Shown here piece by piece: positions 54,293-64,000 of a stretch of DNA of 64,000 nucleotides; position 1 is the first letter of the stretch; the number at the start of each line of letters is the position of its first letter. Under the pieces are notes generated by a model. The model did no database searches. It saw only the letters and a list, made by a program, of their open reading frames with translations, and had not been told where the DNA came from. Made by a program: the position numbers and the translations under genes. The stretch is from an uncultured Alphaproteobacteria bacterium (GTDB lineage Bacteria; Pseudomonadota; Alphaproteobacteria; HIMB59), in the NCBI GenBank assembly GCA_902575065.1, contig CACGPU010000001.1, positions 124,001-188,000 of the forward strand, in the 5' to 3' direction.

Positions 54293-55681
54293 TTATTTGA
54301 AAAGATTATCTACTAAATTAATTAAAGGGTCTGGATAGATGAAAAATAAAGTTATAATTAATCCAGATGATATAAATATAACTTTGCCTGTTTTGTTATT
54401 ATCATCTAGTAACTCTATTTCTGATTTGTTAAAAAACATATTCTTAATAATTGTTAAGTAATAGAATGCAGCAATTACTGAACTTAAAACAGCAATAATT
54501 GATAATAAAATAAATCCATCGTTTATAGAAGCTGAAAGAATGAAGAACTTTGCAAAGAACCCCGCAAAAGGTGGTATTCCTGCGAGAGAAAAGAAAAACA
54601 CTAACATGCTTATAGATTTAGAATTTGAGGTAAATCTTAAACCATTGAGTTGGGATATTTTTGTAAATTCCCCATCTACAGTTCTCAAGTTCAGTAAAAC
54701 AGCAAAAATACCAAACGTAGTAATCAGATAAATAATCAAGTAAAAAAATAATGTACCCTCAGACATAAATTGGTAACTCATTATTCCGAGAAGCATAAAA
54801 CCAATGTGGTTGATGGAGCTGAAGGCCAGAAGTCTTTTTATAACTTTTTGTGTAATGGCTCCATACACTCCTACTAATAATGAAATAGCACATACCATTT
54901 GAAAAATATAATTAAGAGATTTGATTTCAAAAATGTTTAGTTCTTGATAAACCCTGAATAAAAATATTAATGATGCAAATTTAGGTAAAGTTGCAAAAAA
55001 GAGTGTAGATATAGTTGGAGATCCTTCGTACACATCAGGTGTCCAAATATGAAATGGAGCAGCGGAAACTTTAAAAAATAAAGAAATAAGAACTAATGAT
55101 AACCCTATTTCGCTTATTGCAGTGAAATTATCTAGGTATTGTATATTAAAAGACCCAGTATCGTAATAAATCATTGAAATACCAAATAGAAGAAATCCTG
55201 ATGATAAAGCACCAAGAGAAAAATATTTTATACCTGCTTCATTTGAAGATAAATTTTTAGTATTGAAAGCAGCCATCAAGTACAAGGATAAAGATTGTAA
55301 CTCTAAACCAATAAAAGCTGTTAGAAAATTATTACTAGAAATTAGAACAAATGAGCCAAGAATAGCAAACAGTAAAAATAACACATATTCGTATCTATAT
55401 AAATTTTCATTCTTCAAGGGTCTTTTTAACAGTAAAATGAATACTATTGAGCCAATAGATAAAATAATCTTAGATAAAACAAATAAGTTAATCGTATTGA
55501 GTGATATTTGTGTGGAGCTATAAAATTCTTTTCCATAATTTAAAAGCAAAATACTCAACAAGATGAAACCTAAAGTATTTAAAGATACAGCCCTGTCCTT
55601 ATTGAATAATCCAAAACATAAGGTTATCAAAATCAAAGATAAGATAAAAATTTCTGGTATGAATTGATATAAATTAACCAT
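54293..55681 (-). CDS. nuoN: NADH-quinone oxidoreductase subunit N
   Basis: This antiporter-like membrane subunit of complex I has 462 residues and about 14 transmembrane helices. LELQSLSLYLMAAF contains the essential Glu of helix 5. KVSAAPFHIWTPDVYEGSP and IKRLLAFSSINHIGFMLLG carry the conserved Lys residues of the proton channel. It overlaps nuoM by one base. Last nuo gene of the operon, before birA. Confidence 0.97.
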   Translation of the reverse strand: MVNLYQFIPEIFILSLILITLCFGLFNKDRAVSLNTLGFILLSILLLNYGKEFYSSTQISLNTINLFVLSKIILSIGSIVFILLLKRPLKNENLYRYEYVLFLLFAILGSFVLISSNNFLTAFIGLELQSLSLYLMAAFNTKNLSSNEAGIKYFSLGALSSGFLLFGISMIYYDTGSFNIQYLDNFTAISEIGLSLVLISLFFKVSAAPFHIWTPDVYEGSPTISTLFFATLPKFASLIFLFRVYQELNIFEIKSLNYIFQMVCAISLLVGVYGAITQKVIKRLLAFSSINHIGFMLLGIMSYQFMSEGTLFFYLIIYLITTFGIFAVLLNLRTVDGEFTKISQLNGLRFTSNSKSISMLVFFFSLAGIPPFAGFFAKFFILSASINDGFILLSIIAVLSSVIAAFYYLTIIKNMFFNKSEIELLDDNNKTGKVIFISSGLIITLFFIYPDPLINLVDNLFK

Positions 55682-57135
55682 TATATAATGCTTAAGGAAA
55701 TACTCTTATTTATCATTTCAAATAAAAGTTTTGGATAAATTCCTAAAAGCATTGTGAGAAATGCTAAACAGGAGAAGTAGAAAATTTCAATATTTGTTAA
55801 GTCAGCTAATTGCTTTATATCTGATTTTATATCTCCGAAATTAATATTTTTATACAATAAGAGCATGTATGAAGCTCCTAAAATTACTCCAATAGCGGTA
55901 AAAAAAGTGAGATAAACACTAACACTTATAGTTGACATTATAACTAAGAACTCCCCAACAAAACCACTAGTTCCAGGAAGGCCCACAGATGAGAGCATAA
56001 AAATCATAAAAAAGAATGAATATTTAGGCATTACATTTGTTACACCACTATAATCAGATATCATTCTGGTGTGATGTCTTTCGTATACCACACCAACTAT
56101 TAAAAATAATGCTGCAGAAACAATTCCATGACTTATCATCTGAAAATATGCACCATTAATTCCATCTTGAGTTAAAGTGAAAATGCCAATGGTAACAAAT
56201 CCCATATGAGCAACAGAGGAATAAGCAATCATTTTTTTCATATCTAGTTGTCTTAAAGCTACGATTGAAGTGTAAACAATAGCTACACAACTTAGTGCGA
56301 AAATCATTGGTTGAAAATAAATTGAGGCATACTCAAAAAAAGGTAAAGATAGTCTTATAAAACCGTATGCACCTAATTTAAGAAGTACACCAGCCAAAAT
56401 TACTGATCCACTCGTGGGCGCTTGAACGTGTGCATCAGGTAGCCATGTATGAAAAGGAAACATAGGTACTTTTACTGCAAAAGATGCAAAAAAACATAAA
56501 AAGAGAACCAACTCAATTTGCTGATCAAATGTAAAGTCCGAAATTAACTCAATATTGCCTGATTTCACTTTAGAAATAATATAAATAATCGCAAGTAACA
56601 TTAAAACAGATCCTGCTAGTGTGTAGAGAAAGAATTTGAAGGTAGCATAAAGTCTGTTCTCTCCTCCCCAAATTCCAATTATCAAAAACATCGGGATTAA
56701 AACAGCTTCAAAGAAAACGTAAAAAATTACAAGATCGATACTAACAAATACTCCTATAATAAAACTCTCAAGCAATAAAAAATAAATAACAAATTCTTTG
56801 GCTCTATTTTGAATAGAATTAATAGAACATAATAAACAAATAGGGACTAAGAATGTTGTCAGTAATATAAGTGGTATTGAAACACCATCAACTCCGACAT
56901 AGTAATTTATATCGAATTTATCAAACCAAGTATGAAACTCTATAAATTGATAACCATTTTTTGATTTATCATAAAAAATTGGTAATAGTAAACTAAGAAG
57001 AAATTCACCTGTTGTTATCCATAAACCTGATAGAAAAATAGTTTTATTTTTTAATTGCGTGCTACTTGAAAGTGAGAGTGTTAATGCTCCTATAATAGGC
57101 GTTAGAATTAATAGTGATAATATTGGGAAACTCAT
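55681..57135 (-). CDS. nuoM: NADH-quinone oxidoreductase subunit M
   Basis: This antiporter-like proton-pumping subunit has 484 residues and about 14 helices. FFEAVLIPMFLIIGIWGG carries the helix-5 Glu. KVPMFPFHTWLPDAHVQAPTSGSVILAGVLLKLG is the classic NuoM signature, and MKKMIAYSSVAHMGFV holds further channel Lys and His residues. It sits 1 bp from nuoL. Confidence 0.98.
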   Translation of the reverse strand: MSFPILSLLILTPIIGALTLSLSSSTQLKNKTIFLSGLWITTGEFLLSLLLPIFYDKSKNGYQFIEFHTWFDKFDINYYVGVDGVSIPLILLTTFLVPICLLCSINSIQNRAKEFVIYFLLLESFIIGVFVSIDLVIFYVFFEAVLIPMFLIIGIWGGENRLYATFKFFLYTLAGSVLMLLAIIYIISKVKSGNIELISDFTFDQQIELVLFLCFFASFAVKVPMFPFHTWLPDAHVQAPTSGSVILAGVLLKLGAYGFIRLSLPFFEYASIYFQPMIFALSCVAIVYTSIVALRQLDMKKMIAYSSVAHMGFVTIGIFTLTQDGINGAYFQMISHGIVSAALFLIVGVVYERHHTRMISDYSGVTNVMPKYSFFFMIFMLSSVGLPGTSGFVGEFLVIMSTISVSVYLTFFTAIGVILGASYMLLLYKNINFGDIKSDIKQLADLTNIEIFYFSCLAFLTMLLGIYPKLLFEMINKSISLSII

Positions 57136-57136
57136 C

Positions 57137-59053
57137 TTAGGTTATGGATATATAAAAAATGATAGTTATAAAGAGTGTGAAACCAGAAATTATTATAAAA
57201 GTGTAATCGAAAATATACCCTGTTTGTATCCTTTTAAATGCTTTTGAAATTGTAGAAACTATCGAGGCACTTCCATTTGGTAAATACTTATCGATTATAC
57301 CTTGGTCTATTTTGGTCCATAAAAACTTACCTAAATTGTAAAGTGGTAAAACAAAAATTTTGTTATAAAATTCATCAAAATACCATTTGTTCAAAATAAA
57401 ATTATAGATTGAGTAAAAACGTTTTTTTAAGTCAGCAAGTTTGTTTAAATTATAACCATAATAATAAACTGCTAGCCCTACACCAAAAGCTACCAAAGAT
57501 TTTGATAAAATTGGATAAAAAGAGGAGTAGTATTGCTTATCTTGATTCAAAAATATTATTCCATTCCAGAAATTTTTTGAATTATATCCCGCTAATAAAT
57601 CGTTTAGGAAGAAGCCTGCTAGAATTGCTCCTACGGAAAGTAATAACAATGGAACCAACATAAAAGGACCAGATTCATGAATTTTTTCATAATCATAAGA
57701 TCCATTATAATTCCCATGAAACACCTTAAATATGAGCCTAAAAGAGTAAAATGCGGTCATGGCAGAGACTATAGCCAAAATTACATAAACCAATGGGCCT
57801 AAACTAATTAAGTTAAATGATGAACTTAAAATTAGATCCTTTGAAAAGTAACCTGATGAATATGGAAAACCTATAATAGCTAATGTACCTATCCACATCA
57901 TTACTGCGGTGATTTTCATCTTTGAAAAAAGATTTCCCATTTTATCCATATCTTGCTCATCATGAACACCATGAATCACAGATCCTGAAGATAAAAAGAG
58001 TAATGCCTTAAAATAACCATGTGTTATTAAATGAAAAATTGCAATATTAAATGCGCCTAAACCACAAGCCACAAACATGAAACCCAACTGACTACAAGTT
58101 GAATAAGCTATCACCTTTTTTATATCTTTTTGAAAAAAGCCCACTGATGCAGCAAAGAATGCTGTTAATAGACCTATTATTAAAACAAAAGTCATAATGA
58201 AGTCAGACATGACCATTAATTCTGAAAATCTTACAGTCAAGAAAACACCAGCTGTTACCATTGTTGCTGCATGAATTAATGCTGAGACAGGTGTAGGTCC
58301 CTCCATAGCGTCAGGTAACCATGTATGAAAGCCAAACTGGGCAGATTTTCCCATAGCACCTATGAAAAGGAAAAAACAAGAAAAAATTAAAGCATTAATT
58401 TCAAATCCTAAAAAATTAATTTGATAGCTTAATAATTTCTCTTTCCCCGCAATTATTTCATTAATTGATAATGTGTCTAAAAATATATAGAGAGTTGCAA
58501 TACCGATGAGAAATCCAAAATCTGCAACTCTATTTACTAAAAAAGCTTTCATTGCAGCTAAATTTGCAGACTTCTTATGATGCCAGAAACCTATCAATAA
58601 ATAAGAGGCTAGACCAACACCCTCCCATCCAAAAAATAACTGAATTAAATTATCACTTACAACTAAGGCAACCATACAAAAGGTAAATAGACTCAAATAA
58701 GTCATGAACCTTACTTTTGAGTTATCATGAGACATGTACTCAATTGAATAAATATGAACCAATGCAGAAACTGTGAGAACAAGTGTTAACATCAAAAGAG
58801 TAAGAGAATTTACAGAAATTCCCCAATTAAAGAACTGACCAGAAACAAAAAACCACTCTAGAACAGGAATTATAATTTCAGACGATGAAGAACTAGAAAA
58901 ACTAATAAATAAGAACCAACTTAAAATAGCTGCTATAGATATTAGAGTAGAAGAGAAATATTGGGCAGTTTTTTCACCTAATAACACTCCAAAAGGATAT
59001 GTAAAAATGGTTGAAATTAGAGGAAGAAAAAAAAGTAATTTATAACTTAACAT
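57137..59053 (-). CDS. nuoL: NADH-quinone oxidoreductase subunit L
   Basis: This is the distal antiporter-like subunit of complex I, 638 residues, including the C-terminal lateral helix region. GWEGVGLASYLLIGFW holds the helix-5 Glu-containing motif. KSAQFGFHTWLPDAMEGPTPVSALIHAATMVTAG and IKKVIAYSTCSQLGFMFVA are diagnostic. It shares one base with nuoK and lies in the usual K-L-M-N order. Confidence 0.98.
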   Translation of the reverse strand: MLSYKLLFFLPLISTIFTYPFGVLLGEKTAQYFSSTLISIAAILSWFLFISFSSSSSSEIIIPVLEWFFVSGQFFNWGISVNSLTLLMLTLVLTVSALVHIYSIEYMSHDNSKVRFMTYLSLFTFCMVALVVSDNLIQLFFGWEGVGLASYLLIGFWHHKKSANLAAMKAFLVNRVADFGFLIGIATLYIFLDTLSINEIIAGKEKLLSYQINFLGFEINALIFSCFFLFIGAMGKSAQFGFHTWLPDAMEGPTPVSALIHAATMVTAGVFLTVRFSELMVMSDFIMTFVLIIGLLTAFFAASVGFFQKDIKKVIAYSTCSQLGFMFVACGLGAFNIAIFHLITHGYFKALLFLSSGSVIHGVHDEQDMDKMGNLFSKMKITAVMMWIGTLAIIGFPYSSGYFSKDLILSSSFNLISLGPLVYVILAIVSAMTAFYSFRLIFKVFHGNYNGSYDYEKIHESGPFMLVPLLLLSVGAILAGFFLNDLLAGYNSKNFWNGIIFLNQDKQYYSSFYPILSKSLVAFGVGLAVYYYGYNLNKLADLKKRFYSIYNFILNKWYFDEFYNKIFVLPLYNLGKFLWTKIDQGIIDKYLPNGSASIVSTISKAFKRIQTGYIFDYTFIIISGFTLFITIIFYISIT

Positions 59054-59364
59054 TAATCTTTTAGTTGATTTATTTGAGTAATATCAATCTCTCCCTTATT
59101 TCTGAAATAAATAACCAATATAGCTAAGCCAATGGCTGCTTCTGCAGCGGCAATAGTTAAAATAAAAATGGAGAATACCTGACCATTAATATCATTTAGG
59201 AAAACCGAAGCTGATACAAAATTAATATTTGCAGCCAATAATATAATTTCAATACACATTAAAATTAGAATCATATTTCTTCTATTTAAAAATAATCCGA
59301 AGCACCCAATAATAAAAACAATTAAAGAAAGTATGAAGAAATGATTATAAGTAAGGCTAGTCAT
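59053..59364 (-). CDS. nuoK: NADH-quinone oxidoreductase subunit K
   Basis: This small complex I subunit has three helices and, started at ATG 59364 (MTSLTYNHFF), 103 residues, the family length. The track start at 59379 adds five residues inside nuoJ and is less likely. GLFLNRRNMILILMCIEIILLAANINFV holds the conserved Glu on helix 2, and TIAAAEAAIGLAILV the Glu on helix 3. Both take part in proton transfer. Confidence 0.96.
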   Translation of the reverse strand: MTSLTYNHFFILSLIVFIIGCFGLFLNRRNMILILMCIEIILLAANINFVSASVFLNDINGQVFSIFILTIAAAEAAIGLAILVIYFRNKGEIDITQINQLKD

Positions 59365-59956
59365 CTTTAATACCTTCACCAGACTTAATTTTTACTAGTT
59401 TTACTCTATCTTCGGCTGTAGTAGAGTTTTGACTTTCTATGTTTTGTCTTTTGATAGTTGGTCTATACACATGTGTTAAAACAATTGCACCAATCATAGC
59501 AAGCAACAAAACGATACCGCTTAACTGGAAATCAATAAAATACTCTGTGTAAAGCACATCTCCAATTTGCTCAGTATTATTTTTAGATCTAATGAAAGTG
59601 TCTAAATTATCTTTTGAAGTTTTAAATACAGTTAAATAGATTATTTCAGCTAAAATTATACCAGCAAAAAGTAACGCAAGGGGTATATATCTTTTTATGT
59701 TGAACATTAAAGTTGTGATTTGAATATCGAGCATCATCACAACAAAAAGAAATAATATAGCTACTGCTCCTATATAAACGATCGCAAGAATAATACCAAC
59801 GAACTCTGCACCAATAAGAATAAAAAGAAATGTAGAATTTAGAAAAGCTAATACAAGAAAGAGTACAGAGTTAACTGGATTTTTTGAAAATATAACAAAT
59901 ATACATGTGGTGATCAAAAATGCTGCGAACAAAAAAAAAGAGCCAACAAGAAACAT
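59357..59956 (-). CDS. nuoJ: NADH-quinone oxidoreductase subunit J
   Basis: This five-helix membrane subunit of complex I has 199 residues. NPVNSVLFLVLAFLNSTFLFILIGAEFVGIILAIVYIGAVAILFLFVVMML is the family core, including the pi-bulge helix 3 (YIGAVAILFLFVVM). A variable periplasmic stretch follows, then GIVLLLAMIGAIVLTH. It overlaps nuoI by one base and nuoK by 8 bp. Confidence 0.97.
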   Translation of the reverse strand: MFLVGSFFLFAAFLITTCIFVIFSKNPVNSVLFLVLAFLNSTFLFILIGAEFVGIILAIVYIGAVAILFLFVVMMLDIQITTLMFNIKRYIPLALLFAGIILAEIIYLTVFKTSKDNLDTFIRSKNNTEQIGDVLYTEYFIDFQLSGIVLLLAMIGAIVLTHVYRPTIKRQNIESQNSTTAEDRVKLVKIKSGEGIKDD

Positions 59957-60444
59957 TATCTATATTTACTGTCCCTTTTTAAATTTTCGCTAATTTGTTT
60001 TTCCCAAATATCTCCGTTTCGTAAAAGCTTTTCCTTGTCATAAAGCAATTCTTCTCTTGTTTCAGTAGCGTATTCAAAATTTGGTCCTTCAACAATTGCA
60101 TCTACTGGACATGCCTCTTCGCATAAACCACAATAAATACACTTAGTCATATCAATATCATATCGGGTAGTTCTTCTACTCCCATCAGGTTTTGGTTCTG
60201 CTTCAATAGTTATAGCTTGCGCAGGGCAAACTGCTTCACATAACTTACACGCAATACATCTTTCCTCACCATTCGGATACCTTCTCAAAGCATGTTCCCC
60301 CCTAAATCGAGGACTAATAGGACCCTTTTGATTAGGGTAATTAAGAGTGACTTTTGGCTTAAAAAAATAAGTTATCGTTAATTTCAAACCTTTCATTAAT
60401 TCGAAAAGAGTAAAGGATTTTATATATTTAATTAGTGTTGTCAT
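59956..60444 (-). CDS. nuoI: NADH-quinone oxidoreductase subunit I
   Basis: This peripheral-arm iron-sulfur subunit carries clusters N6a and N6b, 162 residues. Two complete CX2CX2CX3C motifs are seen: [14 protein letters not shown] and [14 protein letters not shown]. The N-terminal amphipathic part (about 1-30) docks to the membrane arm, and [15 protein letters not shown] is conserved. It passes electrons from NuoG towards the quinone site. Confidence 0.98.
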   Translation of the reverse strand: MTTLIKYIKSFTLFELMKGLKLTITYFFKPKVTLNYPNQKGPISPRFRGEHALRRYPNGEERCIACKLCEAVCPAQAITIEAEPKPDGSRRTTRYDIDMTKCIYCGLCEEACPVDAIVEGPNFEYATETREELLYDKEKLLRNGDIWEKQISENLKRDSKYR

Positions 60445-60446
60445 TG

Positions 60447-61445
60447 TTAGTTAGGTAATAGTCCAAAGTAAAATAAAAATGCTGATGTAATAACTACCCA
60501 AATCAAGGTAAAAGGTAGAAAGATTTTCCAGCCAAGTCGCATAAGTTGGTCATATCTATATCTTGGAAAAGTTGCTCTGACCCATAAAAACACAAAAAGA
60601 ATTAAAAATACTTTAATTACAAACCAAAATATTCCAGGTATTGCGTTTAAAGGGAATATATCTATTGGAGGGTACCAACCTCCTAAAAATAGAATTACAG
60701 TTAGGGAGCTCATTAAAATCATATTGGCGTATTCTGCTAAAAAAAATAAGCCAAATGATATTGATGAGTATTCGGTAAAAAAACCTGCAACTAATGTGGC
60801 TTCATCTTCAGGCAAATCAAATGGGAGTCTATTTGTTTCAGCTAATGCTGAAATAATAAATATAACAAACATAGGTAACAGTGGTATAGCAAACCACATA
60901 TTCTTTTGACTCTCCACAATATCAATTAAATTTAATGAGCCGACACAAATCAAAACTGTTATGATTACAAAACCTATTGATACTTCATAAGAAATCATCT
61001 GAGCTGCTGATCTCAATGCACCTAAAAAAGGATACTTAGAATTACTAGCCCAACCAGCGATAATGACTCCATAAACACCAAACGATGACACAGCAAACAA
61101 ATATAGAATACCTATATTTATATTTGCTATAACATAAGTTGAGCTAATTGGGATAACAGCCCAAGCTATTAAACTTAATATTAAAGTAAGCATAGGCGCA
61201 AAGATAAAAAGGAATTTGTTTGAGCTAGAGGGAAGTAAATTCTCCTTAGTGAGTAATTTTAATACATCAGCAAAACTCTGTAGTATTCCGAATGGTCCAA
61301 CAACGTTAGGGCCTTTTCTTAATTGAACAGCACCAAGCACTTTTCTTTCTAAGTACACTAATAATGCAACAGAAACTAGTACAGGGACAACAAAACTAAA
61401 TATTTTTAAAATACCAATTGTTAACTCAAAGGATAAACTTGTCAT
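60447..61445 (-). CDS. nuoH: NADH-quinone oxidoreductase subunit H
   Basis: This eight-helix membrane subunit joins the two arms and forms part of the quinone chamber, 332 residues. [50 protein letters not shown] and [25 protein letters not shown] (acidic E-channel loop) are diagnostic. [19 protein letters not shown] ends the protein. It overlaps nuoG by one base. Confidence 0.98.
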   Translation of the reverse strand: MTSLSFELTIGILKIFSFVVPVLVSVALLVYLERKVLGAVQLRKGPNVVGPFGILQSFADVLKLLTKENLLPSSSNKFLFIFAPMLTLILSLIAWAVIPISSTYVIANINIGILYLFAVSSFGVYGVIIAGWASNSKYPFLGALRSAAQMISYEVSIGFVIITVLICVGSLNLIDIVESQKNMWFAIPLLPMFVIFIISALAETNRLPFDLPEDEATLVAGFFTEYSSISFGLFFLAEYANMILMSSLTVILFLGGWYPPIDIFPLNAIPGIFWFVIKVFLILFVFLWVRATFPRYRYDQLMRLGWKIFLPFTLIWVVITSAFLFYFGLLPN

Positions 61446-63478
61446 TATGCTGATTTCTCCAAAAGAGATGGAGTTGAAATTATTTCATCAACACATTTGG
61501 CCATAGTGACAGAATTTTTTGAAATCACATCTGACATATAAAAATTACTTACAGGATATTCTGCCTTACAATCTTCAAATTCAATATCTGGTGTAATTGA
61601 AGTTGAATTTTCAACAGCAATAATTTCATGATAATCAGAAAGAATTGGGTGTTTGTCAAATAACTCAGATCTTAATTGATCAAAAGTATTTGGGATAAAA
61701 TCAAAAGATAATTCATCAGATAGTTTTTTTAGTATCGACCACTCTTCTTTGGCGGATCCAATTGGATTATGGCATTTTTTTGCTTCTTGAGGTCTGCCTT
61801 CAATATTTACAAAAGTACCATTTTTCTCTGTATAAAGAGGTGTTGGCAAAACAATATCAGACCCCATCGCTCCATCATCACCATGATGGCCAAAATAAAC
61901 TTTAAAACAGTTATTGAACTGCTCGTCGGCAATATGTTCTGAGCCAAAAGAAAGAACCAATTCAAAATTATCTTTTTTTAAATTAGAAAACGGCTCACAA
62001 AGGTTATTAGTAGTATTACCTATAATCAATTGGCCAACACGTGAGGCATATGGATTTAAAAAATTTAGATTATTTTTTTCTTTTGTGATTACTTTGTATT
62101 TATCAGCATATGAAAAAATTGATTTTAAAGTTTTAATATTTTTAATTTTATTTAAAAACGCAGAGCCAATAATTATAAGAGGGTTTGTAGATTTTTTTAA
62201 TGCTTTGATTAGATTTTCATTATTTAAACTTGATAAACTCTCTCCTAGATACTCTGTTTTATAGTTCAAAGATATATTTTCACCAATGTTAAATACTTTT
62301 GAGTCATTATTGTAAGCTTTAAATATCTTATGATTTATAATTGGTGTTTCTATTTTTGGGTTTGTTCCTAAAAGTATAATTAAATCTGAATTTTCTATAT
62401 CGTTTAAAGGTGTGTTAAAACGATAACTATCTAAGCTTTCTAAGATAGCATGATTATCAGTTCGGCACTCCACATTGTCTTTACCATAATTTGACATAAA
62501 TTTTTTGATTGCATATCCGGTTTCTAAATCTACGTGCTCACCAATCAAAGCTAAAGGTTTTAGAGTTTTTAATTTATCTTTTAAAACTTTTAATGACTCT
62601 TCCCAATTTGATATTGATAATTTTTGGTTTTCTTTAATGTAGGGTGTGTCTATTCTTTGTTGGTAGTAACCATCGTAGTTAAATCGAACTTTATCTGATA
62701 TCCACTCTTCATTTATGTATTCATTTGTTCTTGGTGTAACTCTTAAAATCTCCTCCGCTCTACTATCGACTCTGATATTAGAACCAACACTATCGAAGAT
62801 ATCGATTGAATCAGTACGTTTTAGCTCCCAAGGACGTGCTTTAAATTGATATGGCTTACTCGTAAGTGCTCCTACAGGGCATAAATCAATTACATTTCCT
62901 GAAAGCTCTGAAGTGATTGATTGTTCAAGGTAAGTGGTAATTTCTGCATTCTCGCCCCTACCTAACATACCTAATTCTGGGACTCCGGCTACTTCAGTGG
63001 CAAATCTTACGCACCTAGTGCAATGGATACATCTTGTCATTATAGTGTTTACCAGAGGTCCCATATTTTTATTATCCACTGCCCTTTTATTCTCTTTATA
63101 TCTGGATTTGTCGAAACCGTAGTACATGGCCTGATCCTGTAAATCGCATTCTCCACCTTGATCGCATATTGGGCAATCTAAGGGGTGATTAATTAATAAA
63201 AACTCCATAACACCTTTTCTACCTGCGTTTACTTTTTCAGAATTAGTGATTATCGACATGCCCTCCATTAGAGGCATAGTGCAGGAAGATACTAATTTTG
63301 GAGCTTTTTCTATTTCTACTAAACACATTCTACAGTTACCAGCTATAGAGAGTTTGTCGTGATAGCAAAATCTTGGAATTTCTTCACCAGCGATTTCACA
63401 GGCTTGCATCACAGTCAGATTTTTATCTACCTGAATTTCTTTTTGATTAACTTTAATATTTATTAGATCGTCACTCAT
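61445..63478 (-). CDS. nuoG: NADH-quinone oxidoreductase subunit G
   Basis: This largest peripheral-arm subunit has 677 residues. The N-terminal ferredoxin-like domain shows [15 protein letters not shown] (2Fe-2S, N1b), [18 protein letters not shown] (N5 with its His ligand) and [11 protein letters not shown] plus [22 protein letters not shown] (N4). A degenerate molybdopterin-oxidoreductase domain follows, without cofactor residues, ending near [26 protein letters not shown]. Length is normal for alphaproteobacteria. It overlaps nuoF by 4 bp. Confidence 0.98.
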   Translation of the reverse strand: MSDDLINIKVNQKEIQVDKNLTVMQACEIAGEEIPRFCYHDKLSIAGNCRMCLVEIEKAPKLVSSCTMPLMEGMSIITNSEKVNAGRKGVMEFLLINHPLDCPICDQGGECDLQDQAMYYGFDKSRYKENKRAVDNKNMGPLVNTIMTRCIHCTRCVRFATEVAGVPELGMLGRGENAEITTYLEQSITSELSGNVIDLCPVGALTSKPYQFKARPWELKRTDSIDIFDSVGSNIRVDSRAEEILRVTPRTNEYINEEWISDKVRFNYDGYYQQRIDTPYIKENQKLSISNWEESLKVLKDKLKTLKPLALIGEHVDLETGYAIKKFMSNYGKDNVECRTDNHAILESLDSYRFNTPLNDIENSDLIILLGTNPKIETPIINHKIFKAYNNDSKVFNIGENISLNYKTEYLGESLSSLNNENLIKALKKSTNPLIIIGSAFLNKIKNIKTLKSIFSYADKYKVITKEKNNLNFLNPYASRVGQLIIGNTTNNLCEPFSNLKKDNFELVLSFGSEHIADEQFNNCFKVYFGHHGDDGAMGSDIVLPTPLYTEKNGTFVNIEGRPQEAKKCHNPIGSAKEEWSILKKLSDELSFDFIPNTFDQLRSELFDKHPILSDYHEIIAVENSTSITPDIEFEDCKAEYPVSNFYMSDVISKNSVTMAKCVDEIISTPSLLEKSA

Positions 63479-64000
63479 GAAGCTTTTAACTTTTTATTAT
63501 ATTTACTTATTAACTCTGATTTAAAATTTTTAATGAGTCCTTGTATAGGCCAAGCTGCTGCATCTCCTAAAGCGCAGATAGTATGACCCTCTACTTGCTT
63601 TGTAACATTTTCTAAAAGCTCTATTTGTTCAGGAGATATCTCTCCTCTAACTAATCTCTGCATCATTCTATGCATCCAGCCTGTTCCTTCTCTACAGGGT
63701 GTGCATTGACCACAGCTTTCATGTTTGTAAAAGTGAGCAAATCTCTCAATCACCTCAGTAATATCATTATTCTTGTTAACAACAATCACTCCTGCTGTTC
63801 CTAAACCTGAGCCATTAGCTTTTAGATCATCAAAATTCATTAGAACTGACTCACAAATATTTTTTGGAAGCATTGGGGTACTAGAACCTCCTGGTACTAT
63901 CGCCTTTAAATTATCCCATCCCCCCTCAACTCCATCACAATGCTTTTCTACTAATTCTTTAAGTGGTATTCCCATTTCCTCTTCTATTGTGCATGGTTTA
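63475..64000 (-). CDS. nuoF: NADH-quinone oxidoreductase subunit F (5' part outside window)
   Basis: This is the C-terminal part of the NADH-binding flavoprotein subunit. The track starts at an internal Met (63975), but the frame stays open to the edge and reads KPCTIEEE before it, matching the NuoF region ahead of the SLBB domain ([31 protein letters not shown]). Cluster N3 ligands are [15 protein letters not shown] and the distal Cys of [12 protein letters not shown]. About 175 of roughly 430 codons are visible. Confidence 0.97.
   Translation of the reverse strand, partial: KPCTIEEEMGIPLKELVEKHCDGVEGGWDNLKAIVPGGSSTPMLPKNICESVLMNFDDLKANGSGLGTAGVIVVNKNNDITEVIERFAHFYKHESCGQCTPCREGTGWMHRMMQRLVRGEISPEQIELLENVTKQVEGHTICALGDAAAWPIQGLIKNFKSELISKYNKKLKAS

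Noticed and set aside
61914-62264. 116-codon plus-strand ORF inside nuoG, and other plus/minus ORFs of 60-116 codons antisense to recognised genes
   Set aside because: Each lies wholly opposite a well-conserved gene in another frame, shows no recognisable domain, and is expected by chance in this AT-rich sequence with long essential genes.
1-64000. Prophage, insertion sequence, CRISPR array, toxin-antitoxin or other defence system
   Set aside because: Every stretch is accounted for by recognisable core genes in conserved alphaproteobacterial order; no direct repeats, integrase, transposase or Cas-like proteins were seen.

Overview
This window is a contiguous piece of core chromosome from a very AT-rich, strongly streamlined alphaproteobacterium. 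It shows an ispD-ispF fusion, an E1-beta pyruvate dehydrogenase subunit with its own lipoyl domain, ntrY-ntrX-trkA linkage, LpxI in place of LpxH, RNase J beside coaX/birA, and the order nuo-birA-coaX-rnj-DUF1467-proS-lolC-lolD-dnaE-rpsB-tsf-pyrH-frr-uppS-cdsA-dxr-bamA-lpxD-fabZ-lpxA-lpxI-lpxB. Base composition, Lys/Asn/Ile-rich proteins and almost no non-coding DNA suggest a free-living oligotroph of the SAR11/HIMB59 kind. The lineage cannot be fixed without a tree. The genetic code is standard: TAA, TAG and TGA are all used as stops. || Layout: (1) 1-4280, minus: BMP-type ABC importer (binding protein cut by the left edge, two permeases, double ATPase), probably for nucleosides or a related compound. 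(2) 4339-11077, minus: AlkA-like DNA glycosylase, a 6-phosphogluconate/3-hydroxyisobutyrate dehydrogenase family enzyme, an inositol-monophosphatase family enzyme, trkA, ntrX, ntrY. (3) 11071-12210, plus: ispDF. (4) 12207-23121, minus: lipA, pyruvate dehydrogenase (lpd, pdhC, pdhB, pdhA), ftsB, eno, kdsA, pyrG, secG, tpiA. (5) 23153-33132, plus: a tightly packed run of a PpiD-like chaperone, trpE-G-D-C, moaC, moeA, lexA, gltX, gltA. (6) 33104-44674, minus: lipid A, outer-membrane and isoprenoid genes, then frr-pyrH-tsf-rpsB. (7) 44783-54289, minus: dnaE, lolD, lolC, proS, a DUF1467 protein, rnj, coaX, birA. (8) 54293-64000, minus: complex I subunits nuoN to nuoF, with nuoF cut by the right edge. 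|| Functional links: pyruvate dehydrogenase (with LipA supplying lipoate), citrate synthase and complex I form the central respiratory route. kdsA, lpxA/D/I/B, fabZ, bamA and lolCD build the outer membrane. ispDF, dxr and uppS make isoprenoids and the undecaprenyl carrier. rpsB, tsf, frr, pyrH and dnaE are information-processing genes. || There is no gene-free stretch above 300 bp. The only notable gaps are 717-866, 4281-4338, 23122-23152 and 44675-44782. No tRNA, rRNA, insertion sequence, CRISPR array, prophage or convincing intrinsic terminator was seen. I found no obviously new multi-gene system. The points of interest are small-scale: a probable pseudoknotted rpsB leader RNA, a degenerate NtrX ATPase domain without GAFTGA, divergent genes whose start codons overlap, a doubled subunit-binding domain in PdhC, a compacted GluRS, a UppS with unusual active-site positions and a 12-A tract, and absence of rseP from its usual place.
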